A stretch of 64,000 nucleotides of DNA from Sthenelais limicola (GCA_942159475.1 OW804098.1:119313374-119377373), one strand, 5' to 3'; positions 33,546-45,539 are shown, counted from the first letter of the stretch. Made by a program: numbers and translations. The notes: generated from the letters alone by a model not told the origin.

Positions 33546-33890
33546 TAGTTTTGCATGCATTATGAGAGTCGGGAATCCATCCATAGAGGTTGATTGTCAT
33601 AGAGGTGTGAGGACTCAAACCTATAGCCCTCTCTCTTCTGGTATAACTTCTATAGATATTTTCAATGTATAATAGGAAGGTTTGTACGTAGATATTAAAG
33701 ATATGAATGTTTGAAGAATTGATTAATTTAGATATGATTAATTAAAGGGTTTGAGGCATATTTAAAATATCTAAGCCAATTAAAAATAGTGTTAATTAAA
33801 CAATCAAGGACTCAATTAAGGAAAGGTAAATTAAACAATTAAAAAATGTTAATTAAAAATACATGACCAATTAATATAGGCATGCCATAT

Positions 33891-34124
33891 GGGTCAAGTT
33901 TTCAGAAAATGTACAATTGGCCTTCACCAATCTACTCGAAAAACTCATATTTAAGACGAAATCAGGTTTGAAATTCAATTCAACATAACCAAACAGATTT
34001 ATTGAATGAATACAATACAGAATATACTCAGATATACTCAGTATTTCTCATTCTTCACTCTAATTTAGCAGCATTAGAGGGATGTGTAGAACTGTAGATT
34101 GTGCACTTTCTGAACATCGGACAC
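33891..34124 (-). mobile_element. MITE-A copy, subfamily 3 (tandem pair, left)
   Basis: GGGTCAAGTTTTCAGAAAAT to TTCTGAACATCGGACAC. It ends six bases before the next copy. Confidence 0.82.
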
Positions 34125-34130
34125 ATATAT

Positions 34131-34365
34131 GGGTCAGATTTTCAGAAAATGTACAATTCAACTTCACCAATCCTCTCAAATAACCCAAATTTCAGAAGCA
34201 AATAAAATTCAAAATACAGTTCAACCTAACCAAACAGATAGCTAGAATCAATACAATGTAGAATATACTCGAATTTGCCCAGTATTGCCCAAATTGCAGC
34301 CTATTTTAGCCTAATTTACTAAATGTGTAGAGCTGCCAATTGTACATTTTCTGAAAATCTGACTC
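34131..34365 (-). mobile_element. MITE-A copy, subfamily 1 (tandem pair, right)
   Basis: GGGTCAGATTTTCAGAAAAT to GAAAATCTGACTC with ATAT-type flanks. Same orientation as its neighbour but a different subfamily, so the pair reflects two insertions at one AT-rich target rather than a duplication. Confidence 0.86.
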
Positions 34366-34689
34366 ATATAATTCATACACTTCTTTAGAGAGGTGTGCTC
34401 CTGGAGCCTTGCCCCGTTTCCCTATGCTACTCACTACTCCGACACCACTCTGACGAGTAGTAGATGCAAATGGGAATCAGTGAATGGCACCACATTAAGC
34501 AGTATCCACGAGATGTATATATATAATGTGCCATATACCTATAGTCTGTAACCTGATAACATTCAAGCGGCGATATAGCTTTGATGGGGATGTGTGGAAG
34601 ACGGAATGGCATTAAATCTCTCAACATCTGTCACCTCCTTATTAAAACACCAGCTGGGTTAGGCTGGAGGAACTCGTATTTCGGAGGCA

Positions 34690-35038
34690 GATCTCCCTGT
34701 TTAATAGCCGCTATTTTGAATCTTGACTCGAATGGAATTATGGGACTAGTGGTACAGTGTAGAATCCATAGAAAACCTGCCATCTTCAGCATGGAATATT
34801 TATCAATGCCCTAATGTCAATATCCAAGTGCACACATGTTTCCAAAACAGAAGCCTCCATCCTTCCTATTATGCATTTGGCTTTGATAAATCGTTTACAC
34901 CAGCTCTGATATTGGTGAGAACATTCTTGCAATTTTCGATAAAAATGTTGCCAAATATTTGTATGTCAGATTTCATCAGGATCTATCCCAGGATGCACTG
35001 TAACATACATGCGCAGTGACACATGCAACTCCCCTATT
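34690..35038. mobile_element. MITE-C copy, degraded left end
   Basis: AATAGCCGCTATTTTGAATC, GGAATTATGGGACTAGTGGT, then the shared interior and a clean end CACATGCAACTCCCCTATTA. Confidence 0.75.
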
Positions 35039-35194
35039 ACCAACCTCTACGCCACAACTTCGGAGGCGGACCAAATTGATAAGCGTTATGTAATATGCCA
35101 TGTGTTAAATAGTTTCCCACTTCCAGAATAAACGGATTCAAGCTTAAACAGACCAGCAGAGATTCAGTGAGAACAATTATGTCACAAACGGTGG

Positions 35195-35232
35195 AGGGGG
35201 GGGGGGGGGGCGGGGGGGGGGGGGGCAGGGGG
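35195..35232. repeat. G-run
   Basis: Two G tracts of 12 or so bases separated by C and A; potential G-quadruplex. Confidence 0.9.
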
Positions 35233-35314
35233 TACATGCTGCAGATGGAGTGGATACCTGCGATGGTATCTTCTCAGGGACAAGTGATGTTAAACCATTG
35301 TTGATCAAAGGCTC

Positions 35315-35740
35315 CCGAAGGGGGATTTGCATAGCCATTATTTTCAATTTTGAGGCGCAAGGAATTATGGGACTTATCATACAGCCCAAAATAGAAAACA
35401 ATACTCAACATGGAATTGTTATCGGTCAGTGTAATAATGTCAGTATCCATGGGTTATATCTGTTTCTTTAACACAAGTTGTCAACGATCTTTTAAATATA
35501 AGATGTGATATTGGTGAAAAAATTCTTGCATTTCTTGATGAAACTGTTTGTATGCCAGATTTCATCAGAATCCATCCCAGTTGTGCGCAGTAAAGGCCTA
35601 GTCCACTAACCCAATTCTCATATGATTTTGCGCCAATTTACAACTTTGCGGCGCAGAGGACTCTTTTGCACTAGATTTTGTGAGAATCGCATGAGAATCA
35701 GCTTAGTGGACTAGGCCCTGTAGCACATGCAACTGTCCTG
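35315..35740. mobile_element. MITE-C copy interrupted by a palindromic element
   Basis: GGGGGATTTGCATAGCCATT start, shared interior, then after GTGCGCAG a ~128 bp insertion, after which CACATGCAACTGTCCTG completes the right end. Confidence 0.72.
35593..35720. mobile_element. ~130 bp palindromic MITE nested in MITE-C
   Basis: GGCCTAGTCCACTAACCCAA at the left and its inverted partner TTAGTGGACTAGGCC at the right, with arms ATTCTCATATGATTTTG / GAATCGCATGAGAAT. TA (possibly GTA) flanks both sides. Non-coding. Confidence 0.8.
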
Positions 35741-36007
35741 TTTAGTTTGCATAAGGTCAGAGGGTGCCTTAGAGGTCTAAAGAGATTGACTCAGGGTGTC
35801 ACAAGAAGGTTAAGCTTTTGATCTTTGGTATAACCTCCTCCACCAGGACACCCATAACAGCTGATGGAGTCTGGGTAATAAAGGTTACATGAAGGTTACA
35901 AGAAAGTGATTGTCAAATAGAGAGAATGGAACTGATTTTTACAAATTGAATATTTATTGGAGTTTGTTTTGGCTTCTGAATTGCCTTAAAGTATTGTAAA
36001 GTTAACT

Positions 36008-36022
36008 TGGGGGGGGGGGGGG
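36008..36022. repeat. G14 homopolymer
   Basis: Uninterrupted G run after AACTT. Confidence 0.9.
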
Positions 36023-36240
36023 TACTTGTTATGTACTTGTTATTGTGCATGTGGGATAATGCTTCTGTTATTACACCCCTGTTATTGCATCTTTCATTCA
36101 GCATGGGCATGTAATACATCATTGATATCATTCATTGTGAGGAGACATAGGACCTTCAGAGATAAATATGGAATATCTGAATGAAAGGAGAGACTCACAC
36201 CTGACACCTAGCATATGAGATGAGTCATGACAAAAGATAA

Positions 36241-37024
36241 CTTGACAACAGACAAATCAATCTGCGAAGTCTGACAAAGAGTAAAGTCCTAAAAATACCA
36301 ATGACAAAAACAGAGAGGATCAGAAAATCATTTATTCGACTAGCCCCAACCCTTTTGAATAAAATTCCACGAGCTTGGAGAAACTGCCCAACACTGGTTG
36401 AATTCAAAATATACCTTGAAGAAAACTTCTTCTCCCACATGGGATAATGGAGAGACCCCAGCATTGCTCACTATCATTCAGGCCGTTAAGATATTAAAAA
36501 ACTAGTCAAAAATATTTATACAATTGTGAAGGATGTGGATGCAAATCGGGGCCAGTGTTCGCCAGAATGTTACCCCACATGCATCTAGTCATCATAACAT
36601 TTTTAAAGAATGTAAAGATATATAACAGCAGTCAATGTAGTGTTCGCAGAATGCCAGGACCTAGCAGATTTTGAAAATGGGATACACTACCTGCACAAGC
36701 ACACAACCCATTTTCTCTCATTTTATCCATCAAACTTAAATTAACCCAAACAAAAGGACGACTTACACAAAATTATACACAAGAAAACCCAATACCATAA
36801 GTGACACCTTGATAAAGATATAGCTATTGCATCCATTGCAGTAGAGTAGGTAACTAGTCACTTTATACCTCTATATATACTGTAAATTGTAACTGAAAAG
36901 GCTACTCTGAGGGATCCTCTGGAAGAACTATGGCTGCCAAGAAGAGGACCGACCCATTTCCAATGTAAATTATCATGTACTTACCATATACTGTTTTCGG
37001 AAATAAACAATATACATACATACA
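36241..37024 (+). pseudogene. Non-LTR retrotransposon: RT C-terminus, 3' UTR and tail
   Basis: From 36241 a forward frame runs 68 codons to the stop at 36446-36448, containing IPMTKTERIRKSFIRLAP, LLNKIPRAWRN and LVEFKIYLEENFF. This is the pattern that closes the reverse-transcriptase ORF of CR1/L2/Rex-type LINEs: arginine-rich T.R...SF..., W/LN.LP, then L..FK..L. A stop (TAA, 36238-36240) and frame breaks directly upstream show a 5'-truncated dead copy; catalytic RT motifs are absent. The ~575 bp after the stop fit a 3' UTR. It ends with AGGATCCTCTGGAAG-like and GAGGACCGACCC strings, GGAAATAAACAATATA and a short CATA tail, as at 5.1 kb. Clade assignment is tentative. Confidence 0.65.
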
Positions 37025-37254
37025 AGCTGATGATACAATGGTGCAGCAGGTGGAGGTTGCAGCCCTGCGGGGGGTATGTGTGGTATAGTGAATGTGTTGG
37101 GTTCTTACTACACCAACCCTACCATATGTATCATAGCGCTGTCTTTATCCTTAGGGGGGATGTCAAAATTGTATGACAAACATAGACAAACATTGTTGGG
37201 AGGAGTAACAAAATGTTAATTTGAGAGGGATGAGTGTTTTGGGGGTTCACCTAG

Positions 37255-37416
37255 AAATTTCGCTTTTTTTTAAAATATGAAAATATCAAACTTAAAATAT
37301 AGAAAAACTGATTGGATGTGCTAGTGGACACTGCCTTCAGAATCTGCTTTATTTCATCATTTATGATATCTCAAAATCAATTATTTGCGACTTGTGACTA
37401 ATTTTCCTGGAACACA
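37255..37416 (+). mobile_element. MITE-B right-half fragment
   Basis: TATGAAAATATCAAACTTAA, TGATATCTCAAAATCAATTA and TTTGCGACTTGTGACTAATT then CCTGGAACACA. Confidence 0.7.
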
Positions 37417-37857
37417 ACTTGAAATTGTATTTCATATTTTCAATAGAACATTTTAATGCCTGCTTTATCATCCATCATAAAGTATAGGCACTCAATAACA
37501 AACACTATTTTCAGGGTTAGCATTAATCCCAATAATGCCAATAAACTCTTTTTGGAGGGAGTATAGGATCTTCTTTGGCTCTACCCTCAGAGCTTACATC
37601 TAGTCCTAAACCCAACTGGGTGCTGGGGGGGATGTATAGATAATTAGGAGGAGACGATAGAGAATCAGGACTCCATTGTCTGTTACTGGTCCCTTGTTGA
37701 AACAGGCCATGTTGCTGCAGAGGGTCACAGGAGACCCACAGAGGGACTGAGTGATGGTAGCGTGGCCTTCAGTCTATAGATCTCTCACTTATATTGACGA
37801 TCTTACGAGAAAGTGTATCATGCCTGATTATTATATGTGATAATATCTAATATGTAA

Positions 37858-38099
37858 GGGTAAGATTTTCAGAAAATGGACAATCAGCAGATACACATTA
37901 GTAAATTCTGCTAAACCAGACGGTAACATGGTCAATACTAGGTATATCTGAGGATATTTGACATTGCCTTGATTCAAACAATCTGTTTGGTTATGCTGAA
38001 CTGGATTTTGAACCTGATTTTTGTCTTTATTATTATTTTTGTCTGTTATTTGACAGGATTAGTCAGGATGAATGGGACATTTTCTGGCGATTTCATCCA
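37858..38099 (+). mobile_element. MITE-A copy, diverged
   Basis: GGGTAAGATTTTCAGAAAAT to TTTTCTGGCGATTTCATCC. A short T-rich duplication (TTTTTGTCT near 38019 and 38037) lies inside. Confidence 0.75.
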
Positions 38100-38124
38100 T
38101 TATCATTTTGTCCACAAGCTCTCT

Positions 38125-38275
38125 TTGTAGGAATGTTCTCATTTTTAAAATATAGAAATACTTATTGGACACCATCATTAGAGTCACGCTGATCACATCT
38201 TACCAAATATGATTATATCTAAAAATTATTTGTTTGCGACTTGTGATTCAATTCTCTGTAACACACCACACGGAT
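38125..38275 (+). mobile_element. MITE-B right-half fragment
   Basis: AAAATATAGAAATACTTATT, CATCTTACCAAATATGATTA and TTGCGACTTGTGATTCAATT then CTCTGTAACACACCAC. Confidence 0.68.
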
Positions 38276-38279
38276 GATA

Positions 38280-39360
38280 TATTGTTGTGTTATCAACATG
38301 TATCTGTGCTATAAGTTGATTACAACTTTGTTGAAATGTTTAGAATATTGTAGATCTATTAAAGAAAGAGAAGGAGGCTTTAGATCCTGGGATTCGACTG
38401 GTATACTTTATTAATCAAATGATACACTAGAGCTGTAGAATGCTGGTTATTGGCTAATACATGTTTATATAAACTCTGCTGCTACCTGATCTTCTTACTA
38501 GACTTGCATAGTTCTGAAATTAATTGATTTAGTAAGTAATGATTATTAAGTGTTAATGATAATTCGGAATATTACTGGTAATATGGTTAATCACTAGTAT
38601 GCAATGATTGTGTGATATTGTAATTCATGACGAAACATCAGCGCACCAATCTTTATACATGTTTATTGTCAGTGGATTATTAACCCAAGTCATTGTTGAC
38701 GCCAGGGATTTACATTACTTCAAATCATCCTGAAGTGAAGCCAAATGATGATTGAAGGACTGTAAAGTGTCCACCATGCCAAGGTCATTAATCTTTTTAG
38801 TCTCCCCCAACCTGTATTGCCTAAATAGATCAAGTAAATCCATCTAGGGCATGGGTCACTATTAACAGCACTTGCATCTGGGCGTTATATACTCAATTGC
38901 GTAATCTACCAGTGATTTATAGCTTTCCATGCATCCTCCCAAAAAAGGCAGAAAGAGGGACTAATATAGCAATAATACCCGAGGTTTTGCAATAGACCAC
39001 CCAGACCATCCAAAACCGAGGGTATTAGTGCTTTTAGACCCGATTTGGTCAGATTTGACTGAGGGCTATTAAGAAGAAAAGATTCACCGACCTCTAGACC
39101 TTTTATTTACCAGTTCTTTCGAGGTCTATAACCCCCGGAAGTTGCCGGAAGTGATTGCCATGGTCTATTGTGAAAAAATACACCCCAGAATCTGACCAAA
39201 CCTGGTCTAAGAGTGAATAGTATGGGAGGCAGCGGGAGGCTGTGGTGTACTCCCAACATTGTCATTACTCCTCCAGCTCCCACAGGAGCAGGTAATGGAG
39301 CTGTTACAACATGTATTCACCCACATATAGCCTCCTCCAGGCTGTGTGCACTATTCCCCC
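38280..39360. other. Stretch without recognised feature
   Basis: AT-rich to mixed DNA. Two similar CTGACCAAACC/GGTCAGATTTGACTG strings (39046, 39192) are too short to assign to MITE-A. No exon-like frame. Confidence 0.45.
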
Positions 39361-39364
39361 ATTT

Positions 39365-39756
39365 GTGATGTGTTTCAGGAAAATGAGTCACACATCGGAA
39401 CAATTAATCTTTCTAATGTGTCTAATGTCTTTTCTCAGAATGTTTTCATGTTTGAGGTGTCTATCGCTGGTAGTTACAGGAATACATGTACCAAATTTCA
39501 AGATCGAATATTGAAGAAACCTATCCATATCTGAGGTTTTCATAAGGAGCATAGTATTAATACTTTACTGGTTTGGACCATCAAGAAATATAGAGCTCTA
39601 ACTGTTTATTCATTCATATACAAAAATTTAAATACCTATTAGATGTCGTAATGTTTACCATCATTGGAATCGGCTTGAACTAATCTTGTCATATGTGATG
39701 ATATCTAAAAATCCATTATTTGCGACTTTGCGATTCATTTTCCTGTAACACACCAC
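39365..39756. mobile_element. MITE-B copy
   Basis: GTGATGTGTTTCAGGAAAAT to GATTCATTTTCCTGTAACAC. The left interior diverges after GAGTCACACATCGG. Confidence 0.82.
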
Positions 39757-39799
39757 ATATAGGCTCCTCCAGGCTTTGTGCAGTCTTCCACCAACAGTT

Positions 39800-40023
39800 T
39801 TAAGGCCAATAATTATTGGCCTTCAACAATCCCCTCAAATAAACCAAATTTAAGACAAAAATCAGGTTTAAAATTCAGTTCAACATAACCAGACAGATTT
39901 ATGGAATGAATACAATATAGAATACACTCAGATATACCTAATATTTATCATTTGTCAATCTAATTTCGGACAATTTGATACGTGTGTAGAACTTTAGCTT
40001 GTGCATTTTCTGAAAATCTGACC
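39800..40023 (-). mobile_element. MITE-A copy, subfamily 3, left end lost
   Basis: Begins AAGGCCAATAATTATTGGCC, a small palindrome in place of the terminus, then the complementary subfamily-3 interior to TTTCTGAAAATCTGACCC. Confidence 0.78.
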
Positions 40024-40583
40024 CAAATACAAATTTATGAAGTTGTTGAGATTGATTTTGTATTTGCCCTTTTAATCTTGGCAGTTGGGTTACAATAATT
40101 AAATTTAAAAAAATTCAGAATTGTTGTTTTGATGGAATTAGCTATTGATAGTTGTTCACTTATTTAGTATTTCCTTTGTCAAGTGCTGGTTAAATAAGGG
40201 TGGTCATATTTCAAACTAGTAACTGGATTTGTTATCAAGAAAGTGTGTGACACAGCTGTAGTTAATCAGAAGCTTTGCAAGGTACTAAATAATCGATTGG
40301 TCTGGCATTTCTAAAGATTCACAAAGTTCTTAGGAGGTAGTGAAGTTCAGTGCGCTGATTATTGAACTCAGTGATGTGGAGAAGACCCTAGAAGTTCAGT
40401 CTTTGCTCTTATGTTGTGTCTAAATCTAGAAGAAACCTTCTGAAATCGTGCAACTCAAGCAGAATAGAAGGTTTGCATCTGTCACTAGAGTAATATTAGG
40501 TATAGGAGGCATAAATCTCTCGGACTGAGCAATGCTTGGTTGCCTTTAAATATTTTTTATTTTATATTTGCTACTTCCTGTAA

Positions 40584-41070
40584 AAGCTGTGTTCCACTGC
40601 GCGGCTACTTCTCCCACTTTTGCTCCTGCTTCTTGCATAAGAAGTGGGAGCAGAAGCGGGAGAGTAATGGGGACGGGTGCTATTGAGCCCGCTACAAAGC
40701 TATGTTAGTTCTCGCTTCTTTTGGAGCATTTTCGAAGTCTAGAGTGCTCCCGCTTCTATCAAACATGTTTGATTTGAAGCAGCCACTACTTTGTAGCGGG
40801 AGGTAGTGGGAAGTAGCGGGAGCTGAAGCGGGGCAATAAGACCACTCTATGTTACTCCTCACGTTACATGATGCATTTATTTCCATATGAAAAAAAAATG
40901 TTGTCTGCCCACATTTCTGAGGATCGGTAGAAGTAGCGGTGGATGTAACATCCCCTATCCCAGTTGCTTTCAGTTGCTTGCTCCCGCTTCTAAAGAAGCA
41001 GGAACAATAGACTGTCAAAGTAGCGGGAGGAGTAGCGGGAGTAGTAGCCGGCCAGTGGAACCCAGACTTT
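40584..41070. mobile_element. H2 Harbinger-like element
   Basis: AAGCTGTGTTCCACTGCGCG to GCCAGTGGAACCCAGACTT; flanks TAA and TAC. Arms contain iterated AGTAGCGGGAG/CTCCCGCTTCT blocks (about 40620-40830 and 40975-41045), again subterminal direct repeats. A further GTGGAACCCAGGTTTTAG at 41131-41148 may mark an alternative or older right end. Non-coding. Confidence 0.75.
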
Positions 41071-41149
41071 ACCTCCCACTCCTTCTAATGTAGATGGACC
41101 AAAGAAACGTAGTAGTAGAAGTAGCAGGAAGTGGAACCCAGGTTTTAGT

Positions 41150-42705
41150 CCCAAGAAATGGAATGAGATAAGTATCCAAACACAGTTACAACTTAAATGA
41201 TCCATCCGTTACTGTGAGGCATCACATTTATAATGGATGGTCCTTCATGCAAGTCCCCTATTAGACAGTTTTCCCTCTTTAACTCATCTTATCTCGGCTC
41301 TTCAGATAAAATCATTTTTAATCTTGGCCACAAGGAGCCACAAGGAACCACACGGATTCCCACAACATATAAAACCACTGGCCCCCCTAATTGAATTAGA
41401 ACTTGAACAAGTGCGGGCAATGTGGTGAAAATTGCACGCATGAAAACAACCTCCACTTAATTCTGCATTCATCAAATTGGCGTGTATTTGGGATTATTAG
41501 GGTCTTTTCATTCTTTAAACGAACATCACAAAGAGGGAAAATTAGGTTTTGGTGTTCAGGGATGGTTTTTGCTAGAAATAATTTTCCCTGAAGTTCCTCC
41601 TCAGCAAGGACATTTCAGTGAGATTCATATTGAAGTGTGATTTGAGGTCGCTAAGAAAACAATAAAGCTTCAAGTACATACTGGAAATACTGGGAATATA
41701 TGCAGGGATGGGATTTAGTGGTATGCCAAACACATGTTTGTTGACCGGAACAGAATATTCCCATAGGCTCAGCATTGTGAACATAATTATTCACTGTTCG
41801 TTCCCCCGCTCCGAGAGATCAGAACAAATCAGAGTGTTGTTTCATAATGAAGGAGACATGGAAAGATTCATTTGGAAAATTTGCAAATGGTGTTCAAATG
41901 TTACAAAGAATGTCCATGTTCATCTTCGCAGCACTTCACAGCACTTTGCAGCCACAACAGTGTGCACCCAACCATGACTGGGTGAGGGTGGATCATGGGA
42001 CTGGCCATATGTGTTTGTCTTATTACGTAATAACTGTAAAAGCAGACAGGGTGGCGACATGGGCTGTGAATCTTTGAGAAGTCCCTGCGAATCCTTGAGA
42101 AGTTCTCAACTTTGATTATGAAACTGACTTTATCCTAAATGGGATGAGCTATGTCCCGGATTATGAAACAAGGCCCTGATAATAAGGTGTTCATCTGTAG
42201 ATCTGTAGCGGCCAAACATTATTCAATCATTCCTGTCAGACTCTTTAAAACTCTTCATAATAAATGTCTACTGGGGTTGTGCTGAGTGAATATTTTCACC
42301 TGCAATGCTAAGTCCATGGCGAGTTTTTAATTTCGGGATATGAAACAATGGAACGGTTACTAGATTATTGCTCTTCCATCAATTTTATGAGATAATAATC
42401 AATACTTTTGACTCTACTCTAACTTACTCTAAGCTGATACGTGATCAGGTTCATGGTTAAAGAACTTATCACAGTTTCTACGTCAATGCAGAATGCTTAT
42501 TTATCTAGAAAAAGTTTAAGTTATTTTATCCCTGTTTTACTCTTTCCATGCCTCTCCCTTATTTAACGGTGCATGCTGAAGGACTTGGAAAACCTCTTTC
42601 AGAATCACAGAACCGTTTTGAGCCGTCTCAAAAAAATAATTCATTCATTCATTTATCAGATTCTAAGTTATTTTCCCCATGCTTTACTCTTTTTCTGCCT
42701 CTTAG
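41150..42705. other. Stretch without recognised feature
   Basis: Contains a MITE-C-like tail scrap (CATGCAAGTCCCCTATTAGA, 41248) and a short direct repeat CTTTGAGAAGTCC/CCTTGAGAAGTTC near 42070. Open frames of 60-90 codons show no recognisable domain. Confidence 0.4.
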
Positions 42706-42711
42706 TTATAA

Positions 42712-42947
42712 GGGTCAGATTTTCAGAAAATGTACAATTCAAATTCGCCAATCTTCTCAAATAACCCAAATTTCAGACGAAAATAAAGTTCAAAATACAG
42801 TTCAACCTAACCAAACAGATTGCTAGAATCAATGCAATGCCAAATATACTCGAAGTTACCTAGTATTGACCAAATTGCAGCCTAATTTAGCAGAATTTAC
42901 TAAATGTGTACAGCTGCCAATTGTACATTTTCTGAAAATTTGACCCA
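42712..42947 (-). mobile_element. MITE-A copy, subfamily 1
   Basis: GGGTCAGATTTTCAGAAAAT to GAAAATTTGACCC, flanked by ATAA on both sides. Very little decayed, one of the youngest-looking copies. Confidence 0.9.
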
Positions 42948-43110
42948 TAAAACAGTGCATGCTGGAAGACCTGCAAAAGACTTTTTTCAGAATCATTGAA
43001 CCATTTTCAGCAGAGTCCCAACAAAAGAATGCATTCATTCATTCAGCAGATGCGAGTGCACATCTTCATTAGAAATCGGGGAAAGTTAAGAAGTGCCAAA
43101 TTACCTATAT

Positions 43111-43343
43111 GGGTCAGATTTTCAGAAAAGGTACAATTGGCAGCTGCACTCATTTAGGAAGTTCTCCTAAATTAGGCTGAGAAATGACAAACCAGGTATA
43201 TCTGAGTATATTTGGTATCTAATTGATTTAGATTATCAGTTTTATCATGTTAAACTGCATTTTGAAGCTCATTTTTGTCTTAAATGTGGGATATTTGAGA
43301 GGATTGGTGAAGGCGAATTGTGAATTTTCTGAAAATCTGACCC
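43111..43343 (+). mobile_element. MITE-A copy, subfamily 2
   Basis: GGGTCAGATTTTCAGAAAAG to GAAAATCTGACCC; ATAT/ATAC flanks. Confidence 0.88.
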
Positions 43344-43974
43344 ATACTTTTTTTAATATAGTACCAAAGGCCTGTAGTGTAACCTGTGCAGGCAGATAGT
43401 GTGCGCTGTGACACATCCTGACATCGACAGAGCAGTGCGCATCGGGGAAAGTTAAAAAGAGCTTTCTGCCACAAAATTACCTTCAGATGGGTGCACTGTT
43501 AAAAACATTTGTCAGATTTGCGAGCTATGAAAGCTCGGACTGAAGGGGCTTGGGTAAAAGCTGCTTGCCATTAAGTGCTCTAATGATTTTCCTCTTATCT
43601 GAAATGGTGTGATCAGCGATGATTCAAAGTTTGAAGCACACTCGCGGACAACCGCTAAATGTGTTTTGATGTGTTTAAAATACCTGCTTTCAACCTATAA
43701 AAGCGAAATTGTTGGGGAATTAAAGAAGTGTAGGACAAGGGTAACGATGTATGAAGGTTTTTGAAACAGATTAAAGCATTTTGCGTACTGGATGATGTAT
43801 CGAAACCATACTCAATGTTGTCAATTCATTGCTTTTTACATATCAAATCTTAGAAATTAGTTTAAAAGATTTGATTGCACTTTTTCTCTATACTTGAATG
43901 GATCTGTTCTAATCGAAAGAAATGATATCTTAAAACCTTAAACCTTTAATATATGAATTTAACGGAGGTTTTAT

Positions 43975-44035
43975 TATTAATTCCTGAAGAAGACCGTTAC
44001 AGGTCGAAACGTTGAAAATAAAAACCATCAAACTT
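43975..44035 (+). other. CTGAAGAAG...CGAAACG hairpin, retroelement 3'-end type
   Basis: CTGAAGA at 43984, hairpin GACC-GTTACA-GGTC (43992-44005), then GAAACGTTG and AATAAA. This composite is familiar from ends of invertebrate retroelements, notably Penelope-like ones. It partly resembles a hammerhead core (CUGANGA, stem II, GAAA), but an extra A before the stem and no clear stem III spoil the match. No reverse-transcriptase frame lies upstream. Confidence 0.35.
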
Positions 44036-44211
44036 ACCTTCCATCTTGGCGTCTGTTTGCGATACTACATCAAAGCTATTTTCTTATTAAGAGTTACATT
44101 ACCTCTTTCGTATACCTGTATCCAAATTATGCTTTTTTAATTGAGTCTCATGAGATTATCATATAATATGAAAATGTACTCAATAACATTTATTTTAAAA
44201 AAAGAATTGTA

Positions 44212-44371
44212 CAGGTCTTCGCCTCTCTAATGAGACCATACCTCTGTTCAGACCAGTTTCTCCCAGTCCCTAAATGCTTTGCTCTTATTAGTTTAGCCCC
44301 TCTAATGAGACCACCTCGCTATGACAGCACATGTTTAGTCCCAAGGGTGGTCTCACTACAAAGGTTCCACT
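44212..44371. mobile_element. Pogo-like MITE, second copy
   Basis: Right end AAAGGTTCCACTG followed by TA; left end CAGGTCTTCGCCTCTCTAAT preceded by TA. Interior TAATGAGACCACCTCGCTAT corresponds, reversed, to the 15.7 kb element. Confidence 0.68.
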
Positions 44372-44544
44372 GTACATTGTTTTTAAACAAGGTGTGCATT
44401 GTTTACGTAACAATCCATGGGCATCACCATATCCAATCCAAACCTAGCTTTGATAACCAGACTCGCCTATGCGTGGAGAACGAAGTGCCTACGTTAATCC
44501 AACGGGCATTCCGTTCCCAACACTTTCAGAGAGAGACATAAATG

Positions 44545-44763
44545 TGGGTCTGATCTTCTGGAAATGTACAATTCACCTGCACCAATCTCAAGACTGAATT
44601 GAGCTTTAAAATGCAGTTGATCATAACAAAAGAGATACTTTAATTCATCGCTATACCAAATATAGTGAAATATACCCAGTATTCATCATTTTCAGCTTAA
44701 TTCAGCAAAATTTCAGCAAAATGTGTAGAGCTGCCAATTGTACATTTTCTGATGGTATGACCC
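44545..44763 (-). mobile_element. MITE-A copy, subfamily 2
   Basis: GGGTCTGATCTTCTGGAAAT to ATTTTCTGATGGTATGACCC; the region to its right is duplicated at 50.7 kb. Confidence 0.8.
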
Positions 44764-45030
44764 ATTATAGGGCTGACATAGAGACATGCCATATAATAAG
44801 GATGATAATTATGAGGACTTACTAATAAGATAACAACTAGATGATATCTAAGACTGTCTAGTCCTTGATGTGTACCGTAGCAAGATAACAACTTATCTTC
44901 CTAAAGCTCCAAGAGCTTGTCAGTACTGATTGACAGTTGATTGTTGATTGCTTTATGTCGATCACTTTGATCACACCAAGACCACTTCTTCATCATAAGG
45001 AGGGTTTTCAAGTAGGCCTTGGTATCTTAG
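44735..45030. repeat. Duplicated segment, copy 1
   Basis: Runs from the MITE-A right end (ACATTTTCTGATGGTATGAC) through ATAATTATGAGGACTTA, AAGACTGTCTAGTCCTTGAT, AACTTATCTTCCTAAAGCT and GGTTTTCAAGTAGGCCTT. Its partner is at 50.68-51.26 kb. Confidence 0.85.
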
Positions 45031-45052
45031 ATGGATAGTAGATAACACTATG

Positions 45053-45450
45053 GGATGTGTTTCAGGAAAATGAGTCACAAGTCATGAAACATGGATTTTA
45101 AGATATTATTATATGAAAAGATGAGATCAAGCCGATTCCAATGATATCAAACAGAAGGATATCTAATAAGTATTTCTATATTTTAAGGGTAATATATGGT
45201 GTGATTATTTTTGGAAAAAATGTTATGCAATATATATAGGTAGGCAATGACCAGTAAAGTAACTCCAGACGAAGACCTTCAAAACGCAAGAATATTATAA
45301 TATATTAACGCATAGATTTATATGACTAACTGTGCTAGACCCCCCCCCCCCCCAAAGATCAGAACATTTCAATGAAGCAATCATGTGAATGAAACGCTTT
45401 GAAAAATATCTATTTTGCGACTTATGACTCATTTTCCTATAACACATCAC
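45053..45450. mobile_element. MITE-B copy
   Basis: GGGATGTGTTTCAGGAAAAT to GACTCATTTTCCTATAACAC. Contains a C14 run at about 45341. A further right half follows at 45540-45666. Confidence 0.86.
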
Positions 45451-45539
45451 ATATCTGGCAGTGACCATCTACTATGGTTTTAGATAATGGGTATAAGTGC
45501 AGTCGTCTGTTTTTGGCATAGAAACACTTACAGTGTGTA

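Noticed and set aside
40692..41205. Frames of 70-108 codons on both strands
   Set aside because: They fall inside the H2 element and overlap on both strands.
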